Assembly: GCA_949128115.1 (NCBI GenBank)
Contig: OX421967.1
Span: 21,468,635 to 21,532,634, forward strand
Reading direction: 5' to 3'
DNA length: 64,000 nucleotides
DNA from: Anaspis maculata
Lineage: Eukaryota > Arthropoda > Insecta > Coleoptera > Scraptiidae
The first letter of the stretch is position 1. Every line of letters starts with the position of its first letter. A program made the translations under genes and the position numbers. Below, piece after piece: positions 1 through 10,900 of the stretch. Under the pieces are notes generated by a model. It saw nothing but the letters and a program-made list of their open reading frames with translations, did no database searches and was not told the DNA's origin.

Positions 1-56
1 CATGGAAGAACAGCTGTAGCTGGAGTCCTCGACTACAAGTTGAATTTCGCCTCGTC

Positions 57-76
57 GTTAGACAATAAAGTCCTTC

Positions 77-108
<32 letters not shown>
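57..108. repeat. (TTA)n microsatellite after a SINE-type tail
   Basis: TTAGACAATAAAGTCC is followed by about ten TTA units. The same lead sequence with a shorter TTA run is at 15122-15150, the matching place in copy B. Confidence 0.8.
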
Positions 109-110
<2 letters not shown>

Positions 111-120
111 GAGGTTATTA

Positions 121-295
121 TTGATGGTGACGACCCTATGGTGTTGGTGGTCGTTAAAGAACTCCACCCTTTGTCGAAACACACAGGCATTCAGTAAAAT
201 TTCCGACATAGTGTGGAGGAAAGCATTCACCGGCGTCGGTGTTGGGCCTCACAGTGAAAATGGGCCAACGTTAAATAAACGAACAACAACAAAAT
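121..295 (+). mobile_element. 5'-truncated tRNA-derived SINE (3' body)
   Basis: It matches the 3' half of the full-length SINEs at 32151-32484 and 4032-4358: GATGTTGGTGG-like start, AAAGCATTCACCGGCGTCGG core, GACGTTAAATAAACGAA end and an A-rich tail. The tRNA head is missing. The same copy sits at 15428-15605, so it predates the gene duplication. Confidence 0.8.
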
Positions 296-336
296 GTTGA
301 GGACATATTATAAATTATCATAATATTATTACTTAC

Positions 337-447
337 TCTTTGAAGCAGTTTGCTTGACAATATTTTTCTTGTCAGGCTAACAATGAAGGTGGTTGTCGGG
401 TTGATATTCACATAATCAATTGATATCAAGGGTACTCCATATCCTTT
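337..447 (-). CDS. CRAL-TRIO copy A exon 4
   Basis: 111 bases, phase 0: KGYGVPLISIDYVNINPTTTFIVSLTRKILSSKLLQR. The donor GTAAGT is preserved, so the gene would be expected to continue left of the window. Confidence 0.88.
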
Positions 448-3400
448 CTGAAATGCAATAGGCATACAATTCGCGATTTAAATTAATTTTTCCCGCCACA
501 AGATGGCTGGCAAAAGCGGAATGTGTTGATGATTGGTTGCCATTGCTATGTTACTTTTGTGTCTTTGGCAGTTTTGTTGTCTCTACTAATTTCAATCAGC
601 ACTTGACAACCATCTTGTGGCGGGAAAAATTAATTTAAATCGCTAATACCTGATGGTGAATCAGAAAAAATGATACAGAAAAAATTGATTACTGTCGTGC
701 AAAGACCGTTGAGAGTGCAATTTAATGGGTCTTATGAATAAAGATCAAGCAATTGCTGAGAAACATTTGGAAATGAGACTTTGAACCATTGTTATTATTT
801 CAATCAGTTACTCAATTGTTCAATAAAACTTGAATCAAGGAATTACTTGAAGTTTCTGATTTTTTGAGTATTTTTCAAAAGCAGAAAATCAAGCAAAAGC
901 AATTGCTCAATCTTTATTCATAAGACCCAATGTGATAGAAAGTCTCTCGACTTTTAAACAATTTATTTGTGAGTGAAAAACTAAAAGGAAGGAGGAACAA
1001 TTCTCAATGAAAACCACCAGATCGACCACAGGTAGGTCGTGTAGAAAAGTATGTAGAAGATCAAGGAGGACATTTGCGAGTTTGTACAGAGCGATCAAAT
1101 TCATCAAATACTTGATTGTTCAAGTTGGCGTACGATGCTCACTTTTTTCCCGAACGGGCGGATCATGAACGCGTGTTTGGGGAAAAGTTGAGCATCGTAC
1201 CTACGCCAACTTGATGAGCAATCGAATATTTGATCGCTCGTTATTTTGTTCATTAAATTTCCCATGTTACATTTCTTCACACAGATGATTAGGATTTGGG
1301 CCTTTGGGAAGATAACTATACAGGGTGGTCCAGGTTTTAGTCGACAAACTTTGCAGGCTGATAGAGGATAAAAAAAGAAGTTGACTCATCCCAAAAAGTA
1401 CATATCTAAAATGCATATTAAAAGAGTTACAGGCCTTCAAAGTTGCAGAAAAAAATTGTTTTTCCCTTGATAACTTTTGAACAGCTTCACCGATTTCGCT
1501 CAAATTTTGCACATATGGTTAACAAACACGTCCCCAGTGATTTCTTAAAAAAAATTCTGTCAGAATGACGCAGTGCCGTAGATATGGGGGGGTACTGACC
1601 CTCTTATCCTCCTACTTTCTACGCCACTGGATATTTTGGAAAACCGTCGAGAGCATTGAATTCGGCGTTCAATTTTGAAGAGAAAATTGGCGTATCATTG
1701 CTACATTTGGAGCAGCGGTTTCTGAGATATTTGTGTTTAAAGGTTCAAAAACACCGAATTACGCAAATGTTTCAAAATTCGAGCAAGCTTTGACCCATTC
1801 ACTTTCAACTTTTTTTTTCAATTTTAAGTTTATTGATCCATAATTTGGCTCATGAGAAATTGAAAACTGGTATGAAAATTCATAATTTCAGTAACAATTG
1901 AATATTCAATAGGTACCTATTCACTTACTGATAGTTGGGAAGTTTACTAAGAACAAGAACCAAGGGCCCATTGTTTCTTATTGGTCATGTTACTGAAATC
2001 ATGAATTTTCACAACCAATTTTCAATTTCTCATGAGCTAAATTATGAATCAATGAACTTTACGTTGAAAAAAAAGTTGGAAGTGAATGAATCAAAGCTTG
2101 CTCGAATTTTGAAACATTTGCGTGATTCGGTGTTTTTGAACTTTTAAACACAAATATCTCCGAAACCGCTTCTCCAAATGTAGCAATGATACGCCAATTT
2201 TCTCTTTAGAATTGAACGCCGAATTCGATACTTTTAACGGTTTTTCAAAATATCCAGTGACGTAGAAAGTAGGGGGGTAAGAGGATTAGTACCCCCCATA
2301 TCTACGGCACTGCGTCATTCTGACAGAATTTTTTTCAAGAAATCACTGAGGACGTGTTTGTTAACCATATGTGCAAAATTTGAGCGAAATCGGTCAAGCT
2401 GTTCAAAAGTTATCAAGAAAAAAACATTTTTTTTCTGCAACTTTGAAGGCCTGTAACTTTTTTAATATGCATTTTAGATATGTACTTTTTGGGGTGAGTC
2501 GACTTCTTTTTTTATCCTCTATCAGCCTGCAAAGTTTGTCGACTAAAACCTGGACCACCCTGTATATGCTGCCAATTTGGGAAGATAACTATATATGCTG
2601 CCAAGACATCCTCAGAACTGTGAAAGCAAGTAGCTTCCACACTTACTCAAATCACCTTCACGAAGTGTGCGTTTGAATTAGAAAATTGACAAATTTTGAA
2701 AAGTGTTTCCAAACTTTCTGTTGCCACTCTGTACCTACCAACCTACTACCTACTACACCACTTATTCTTACAATAGCTAAGTCTCCAGATTTCAAGCATC
2801 CATTTATGTCAATCTTCTTCAAATGGGCCAAAGTGTAGTTTTTTCCATCGACTATGAACCTAATGCAGGCCGTCCGATCGTACATGTTTATCAGTTCCAC
2901 GGCTGTGACCAAGGATTGGAAATAGTGCTGAATGGTGTACAATTCTGCATCCGGAGTTTTGAAGTACACGAACACGATCCGTTCGTTCTGCGGTCCTAGT
3001 TTTGGCAAGGGCAATATACACCTGGAAACATTCCTATTATTAGGTAGGTACATATTGTTATTTATTTGTTTGATATTCTTATTCTTTATTATTTTTTAGT
3101 ATGTATAAGTATACTTGGAAATGCATATTTGATGTTAAAAATTGTTCATAGCGTAGTTGACCGCTCGTCCTCAACTATCAGGGTCGAGCCGAAATATTAA
3201 GATAAGATTCGACTAGCGAAAAAACGAAATCAATATTTTAAACCATTCTAAGACATTCAAGACAATCATAGAGATTGTTACGATAGTCGCTGGAGACTTC
3301 AACTCGGTAGTAAACCACAAACCCGGTACAATATTGACGGAGAAAGATATCCGGATTTGTACTCGCGAAGCTGCTGGACTTTTCAGAGCTTTCCCAATTC

Positions 3401-4947
3401 GTTAGCTTGCAGATGTACATATTTGTTCTTGGAAATTGTTTATAACTGACCGATCGTCCTCAATGGCAACAAGTGTTGAGTCGAAAGAGGTAGGTATAAG
3501 AGGTGTATATTTTATACACAATTCGATTAATGAAAAATGTTCAACCGTTTGGAAAATATGAAAGATAAAATAGCCCAGGCGCCAGAGAAAACAATAAGGA
3601 AATAATTGTTTCCTGGCTGGAAACTAGCTTAAAACGATCTGTGTAGCTTAGGTTTTGACATACTAGTTTCCCCCCTTTCGGAAATGTCGGCGTCATGTCG
3701 CCATCATCAACAAGAAGTGCACCAGCGTGGTGTTTTTGCCGAATATCTTAATTTTGGGTCATCTGACAGCAAAAGATGTGAGGAGTCATTTTGAAGCCTA
3801 TGAAATTCCCTACAGTTTGGTTTTTCAATCAATTTTCTGCGACCTATGGTTTTTGAGATAGAGCTTCTGGAAGCGAGAGTCATTGTCGTGAGAGCTCCAT
3901 GGCCACTTGACTCAAAAAACTAGAATGTCGATGTGACAAAAAAAAAATTCAAAATGAGATTACTCGAGAACTCTTCATGCTATAGTTGCGGTGATAGTCT
4001 TAAACTCTTCCTCTTGAACTGTAGATTACGATTTTTTTTATTCGTTTATTTAACGTCGGCCTATTTCCGCAACGAGGCCTAGCACCGACGCCGGTGAATG
4101 CTTTCCTCCACTATACCGGAAATTTTGCCGAACCCCTGTGTGTTCCAACACAGGGTAGGGATTTTTAACGACCACCAACATCGCATGGGGTCGGCACCAT
4201 CGTTCGTATTTTACGTGCTATGCGACACACGGCGCGTCTTGCATTTAGCAAGCATTCCAACTAAACCAAGGAGCTTGTTTTCGAGGCCGAAAATCCGTCC
4301 CCGGCGGAGATCGAACCCGCGACCTCTGGAGTGGTAGTCGAACGCGCTAACTAACCACAGATTACGAATATTGAAAAGTCAAAAACGTCACATTGTTCAT
4401 ATACAGGGTGTACTACGGGAATCAAATCAGAACAGAGAAATTTGACATATTTCTTCGATTTAGCCTATGCGAAACTCTAATAAGAGTCCAATATCAATAT
4501 GCATTACTCTGTAAGCTTCACTTGATACACTTAAGAAGTGGTCAGCTCACAGCTTTCCTGTAAAATGTTTTGAAGGCCCTCTGAAATCATCAAAATTTAC
4601 AGTAGCAAGAAATGTATGTAACAGTATATTATATACCAAGGAACCAAAGTGAATTTTTGATCCTTTGGGTGAAGTTTGTTGCTCGAGGGCCCTTTGGGTC
4701 CAAATCTCCAAATTAAAAATTCACTTTGGTCCCTTGGTATATAATATACTGTTATATACATTCCTTGGTACTGTAAATTTTTAATATTCTGATGATTTCA
4801 GAGGGCCTTCAAACAAAACATTTTACAGTAAAGCTGTGAGCTGACCACTTCTTTCGTGTATTGAGTGAAGCTTATAGAGCAAATCCATATTGATATTGGG
4901 GTTGAGTGGAATAGCTCTGGCTAAACTTCGCCCTATAAATAAAGGCC

Positions 4948-4985
<38 letters not shown>

Positions 4986-7900
4986 GGACTTGTGTTAGGT
5001 GCTTAGAGTGTCGCATATAGGCTAAATCGAAGATATATGTAAAATTTCTCTGATCTGATTTGATTCCCTAAGTACACCCTGTATATGTACAATGTGACGT
5101 TTTTGACTTTTCTATATTCGTAATCAACGGTTCAAGAGAAAGAGTTTAAGACCATCACCGCAACTATAGCATGAAGGATTCTCGAGAAATCTCATTTTGA
5201 AATTTTTTTGTCACATCGACATTTTAGTTTTTCGAGTCAAGTGGCCATGGAGCTTTTACGACAATGCCTCTCGCTTCCAGGAGCTCTATCTCAAAAACCA
5301 TAGGTCGCATAAAGATCATTCAAAAACTATTCCGTAGGGAATTTCATTGGTTTCAAAATGACTTCTTACATCTTTTGCTGTCAGATGGCCCAAAATCAAG
5401 ATATTCGGCAAAAACCACGCTGGTACACTTCTTGTTGATGATGGCGACATGACGCCGACATTTCCGAAAGGGGGGAAATTAGTATGTCGAAATCTAAGCT
5501 ACACAGATCGTTTTAAGCTAGTTTCCCGCCAGGAAACAATTATTTCCTTATTGAGCTGATTTTTGCTCCCTGGCGCCTTAGCCCAGACATTTTAGGGTTT
5601 GACCTCGGGTTTGACCCTGAAATAAATATGTCCTTTTTGAAATTTTGCACAAACGGCCTTTGACCAATGCTGAACAACATACTAGAAGCTCCGGTCCGAC
5701 AAGTGTGCGGAACATAGTTTTTTGGGCAAGAAAGGAATAAGTGCCACCAAATCAGATAAACTCTTGCTGTAGCTCAGAAGAGGGTATTGTAAGTCTCAAC
5801 GTTGACCAACGTGTCCCTCAAGCAATGCTGATCCACGTACTGGAAGCTCCAGACCTTGAAATGTAAGCGTCATAGTTTTTGATGAGCAAGAAGGGTGTAA
5901 GTTCCGCGACAGTGATAACTCGGTAAAATTTGATTTCCTTAAAATTTTGAAGGACCCAGGTTGGTCTGAATGCTTTTCAATCAAGTTGATTCACATTTTA
6001 AAACAGAATTCTGTGATTTCCTTCCTCCCGACCTACCAACCAAAAAGGAGGGAAAGTACCTATTGTGAAGGCGCTAAAAAACATTTTTCGAGATGAACCC
6101 GGAAATATCCATTTTGAGCCCCCCTGAGACGATCAGGACCATTTCCAGATGAAAGTTTGTCTGTCTGTGTGTCTGACTTTGTGTGTGCCTGGCTGTGTGT
6201 GTCTGCCTGTAATATTTCACGATAACTACCAAACGGTTGATTTGATCGAATTGACATTAGGTATACAAACATAGTTCTGCTGTAGAATGAGCCCCGTCAA
6301 TTTTTGGCTGTCATCTGTCAAGCAAATAAGTCACTGTCAAAACATGACAGGCTCTTCATTTCACAGAACTTGAAATGCAATATGTCGTTTGGAAGCCGTT
6401 GGAAAACTGTATTCAGAACAGTCAAAAGTTATTCTTTATCTGTCATGGATGTCAAATATTAAAAAATATACAAATTCAAAACTTTGCGATTTAATTATTT
6501 AAAATCTATTGGATGGATTGGAACCAAATACAGCAGACAACAACTGAATAAAAGAGTCAAATCAAGTCTGCAGTTAGAGTTCTCCATCATCATCTCTCAA
6601 TCAGGCGCTACGAGATTTGGCGGCACTTTATTCCTTTCTTGCTCAAAGCATCTATGTTCCGCACACTTGCTGGACGGGAGCTTTTAGTATGTTGTCAAGC
6701 ATGGCTTGGGAGCCATTTGTGCAAATTTTTGAAAGGGACATATTTATTTCAGGGTTTGACCAAAATTTCACCTAAAATTCCTGGGCTACCTGGGCTAAAA
6801 AGGAAGATAGAAAAACCGAGAAATTGAGAAATAGCTTACAGTCTTACAGAGAAAAAAGAATGACGGAAAATCACAAAAAAAAACTAGTCTGGAAATGAGA
6901 TATTCTACAATAGAAGACTAAAGTTGATTACCAAGCTTCTTACAAATCTGTAATAACTAATACGAGATATTCTAGAAATCCAGGTCGAAAATTAGAAAAT
7001 CTATAAGAGGACTGGAGTAGATTCCGGATTTCATGCAAATCGTTCAACTAAGAGATTTCAATATGGTGACCAAAGTGACGGAGTTGGTGGATGGATTCAT
7101 AAGATCGTTCCTAGCCTACGCGCACTGATTTTCTTCTAGGCCTAATATACTGCTCACAAGATCGTTACGATATTTGCTGAAGACTCCGACTCGGGGATAA
7201 ACTACGAACCCCGAGACTTCGACTCGGAGCTAAGCTATAAACCCGTACAATTGATGGCGGAGGAGCTGTTTGAGGGCTTGTCGGATTCATAACGAAGCTG
7301 CTGGACTTTATTTAAGTCTCTTTCAAATAGACGAAATTTGAAGATGGGCATAATTATTTCTTTCTAAAACTTGTTTTTCGATTAATGCAACATAGTATGG
7401 GGGCATAGGTCGTGCCGTGTGCAGCTTCGTGAAGATATATAGAGCTATGTTTTAGTCGATTCCTGGGGGATCAGGGACCATGAAAAATGATGGTGGAATA
7501 TTCGAATCGACTGCAGGTGCAGGCAAATATGGTGGAGGCGCCAAAATGGGCTTCATCTGGTATTAAGAAACTGGCTGTAGCTCGTTTGTTTTTGAACGGA
7601 TTTTAACATCTGGAACGTCATTTTGTAGACAAAAAAATTCTCTTCTTATTTCATACCTAAACTTACAAACGTCATTTTGTGAAACTGTCAAATCTGTATT
7701 TATAAGACATGCTAAATTCCGCCCTTTTTTGAAGGTTATCCGATATTTTTGAAACCTGGCAGTATCATAAATCTTGAAGTGCTCTTTCTGAATTTCTACT
7801 TTTCTACTTCGTATCTTTGCCGTTTTGGCCGCCATATTGAAAAGATGGCGCCCAAAAAACAGTTTTTTGTCAATATCTTGAATTTAACTGACTCAAGATT

Positions 7901-10900
7901 GAAATGTGTGTATGCGGAGGAAAGCCCATTCCAATCTCTACAATTTGACATATCAGCCATTATTGTGCGATTTACGGTTCTTGAGTTAGAGCTTTCAGAA
8001 CTTCCGGAAGCATCAACTTTCGGCATTCAATCAGCATGTTAAATTGATACCACCGTCATATAGTAGGCAAATAACCCATCAATAGCTCTTGGCCATTAAC
8101 CATAGATGATGAAAATTTAGAAAATCGATCATGGTGATGTTATTTGTGTAATTACAGGGTGAACTGTGAAAGCAAACTGACTTTAGAAAGAAATAAAGGT
8201 AAAATAGCATTTGAAGGATATCAGATACATTCGAAACTCATTATTATGATAAAATGTGGGGTCATCACTCAGAATATCTACTTTTCCACTTTGTATCTTT
8301 GCTGTTCTGGTCATAATTTTGAAAAAATGGCGCCCAAAAAAACATATTTCCGATTTTTTCTTTAAATTCGTCATAAAACTTTAGAGTTCATATCAAAAGT
8401 GAAGGTCTATTCAATTCTCTATAATTTGACGTCTGAATCACTCATGTGCGACTTACGGTCCTCAAGCTATACCTTCTCAAAGTTAATTTCCCCTTAGAGT
8501 TCACCCTGTAGTTGCATAGCAACCGTTACCATGATTGATTTTCTGGATATTAATGGTCTGTGGTTGACAATTTATCATTATTTATGGTTAATTTGACTGC
8601 CACGTGGAGCTAAGCTCAACTTGACATGCTGATTGGATGACAAAAGTTGATGCTTCAGGGAGCTCTGGAAGCTATAACCCAAGAACCGGAAATAGCACGT
8701 ACACGAGTAAGGTGTCAAATTGTAGAGAATTGAATAAGCTTCCATTCGCATACAAACGCTTTCACCTCACGTTGACTGAAATGAAGATATTGACAAAAAA
8801 CTGTTTTTTGGGCGCCATCTTTCCAATATGGCGGCCAAGACGGCAAATATACGAAGTGGAAAAGTAGAAATTCGGAAAGGGCACCTCAAGATCTATAATA
8901 CTGTCAAGTTTCAAGAATATCAGATAACCTTGAAAAAAGGCCGGAATTTAGCATATTATCTTATGAAGACAATTTTGACAGTTTCCCGGAATGGTGTTTG
9001 TGAACTTAGGCATGAAATAAGAAGAGAATTTTTTTGTCTACAAAATGATGTTCCAGATGTTGAAATCCGTTGAAAAACAAACGAGCTACAGCCAGTTTCT
9101 TATCATCAGATGAAGCCCATTTTGGCGCCTCCACCATATTTGCCTGCAGCAGATGTCAATATTCCACCATAATTTTTCATGGTCCTTGATCGCCCAGGAA
9201 TCGATTAGGACATATCCCTATATATCTTCACGAAGCTGCACACGGCCAAGCCTTTTTTGACCCTATGCCCCCTGACTAACAGATCTCGAGTCAATATAGA
9301 TAGATTTCATTAGCAAAAAAAGGAACTCGATTTGTTGAACCGTTTGTAAGATCTGAAAGATTTATCTACCAAGAAAAATTACGAACGGAAGGGGAGTTGA
9401 ATATAAATATTCTCCGCTACTCCATCTAGCGACGCGCTAAAAAAACTCATAGATACTCACACTGTATTATTTATTGGTTTGACGTACTCATCATTGTCGA
9501 AAACCGTGAAAAACTCCCGACAGCGCCTTTTCAAAGTGAAATACTTTTCGATCCTTTCTTTAGCCCTTTCTACGCTGAATTTGTTCGCGATCAACATTCT
9601 GTACGGAAAAAATTCATCTGAAAAAAAAAGTTGATTAGTAGGTAAAAGATATACCGGGTGATCATTTGAAAACTATCCACCTGCAGTAACTCCCGCGCGA
9701 TTCCTAGTGAATACTTCTTCGAGCAAAAACAGGTTGATTTTTATATCGATAGGGGGACATCTAAAACATACATTGGTAGAGAGACTACATTGGCAAATTT
9801 CTATCTTCAGCCTCCTCGCTCCACTCACCCTAACTTTGAAATTTCAAATGACACTCTTGCGATAAGTATACTACATCAAATTGGAGAGAAATAAATTTTC
9901 TTTCTGAAAAAATATTTTCAAAATTTTTAACTCCACCCTCCTTCTTTCTAAAAATTTTCTGACTGTCCCATTCTATATTCTGGACCCCACAATCCTTCCC
10001 AATTTAGTCAGCGTCATCCTAGATAGCATTGAAGGAGAAAAATTTCGGTGGAAAAAGTGCTACCTAAACTCATCCCTTTACTCTACCCCACCTCAACTTC
10101 AAAATTTAACAAAACACCACTTTCTTTGTGATACATCAAATGAAAGGGAATTGAATCCTCTTTCTAGAAGCAATGTTTTTTAATTTTTAACGCCTCCCTC
10201 AATAAATTGGACATTTGGAATATTTTAGGAGAGAAATGGGGAGGGGGGGGTTAAGAAAAATTGATTAGGAAGAGAATTTAATTTCCTTCAATTTGATGTC
10301 TCACAAAGTAGGTATTGCTATTTTAAATTTTTAAGGTGAGGTGGGGCGAGCGAAGGGGTGAATTTGGGTGGCACTTTTTCCACAGAAATTTTTCTCTTCG
10401 GATGCTATGCAGGATGCAGGATGACGTTGACTGCATTGAAGGGAATTGAGAGGTCAAGAATATTAAATTGGACACTCAGAGAATTTCAGGTGAGGTTAAA
10501 AAATTTATTAACATTTTTTCAGAAAGAAAATTTAATTCTGTTCAATTTGTTGTAGGTATCGCAAAATAGGTGATGTCACTTGAAATTTCGAAGTTGGGGT
10601 GGGTGGGGGCGAGGGAGCTGAAGATAGAAATTCGCCAAAGTATGTTTTAGATGTCCCCCTCGATATAAAAATCGACCTGTTTTTGCTTGAAGACATCTTC
10701 ACCAGGAATCGGGAGTTACTGCAAGTGGATAGTTTTCAAATGATCACCCGGTATATAAAAAAAAAACACCTGGGATAACACCAAAACAAACTACTCATGT
10801 GATAATAGTATTGGCGAGTTTCAAGATCGAATACGCCATCTGACGGCCAACGTGTAAACGACGTTTGTGCACGGATCAACCGCAGATTTGTGTGGGCTCT

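Larger units (their letters stand above)
3572..6797. mobile_element. Composite insertion in copy A with 2-kb foldback at its left side
   Basis: Copy B has none of this (AAAGATAAAAAGGAAGAG at 17577). The insert begins TAGCCCAGG and ends CCTGGGCTA, an inverted pair. 3572-5584 is a foldback whose arms start GCCCAGGCGCCA and end TGGCGCCTTAGCCC. 5585-6797 is a second stretch with TTTGACCCTGAAATAAATATGTCC mirrored near 6735-6755 and GTCACTGTCAAAACATGACA-type sequence; no gene is recognised in it. Confidence 0.8.
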
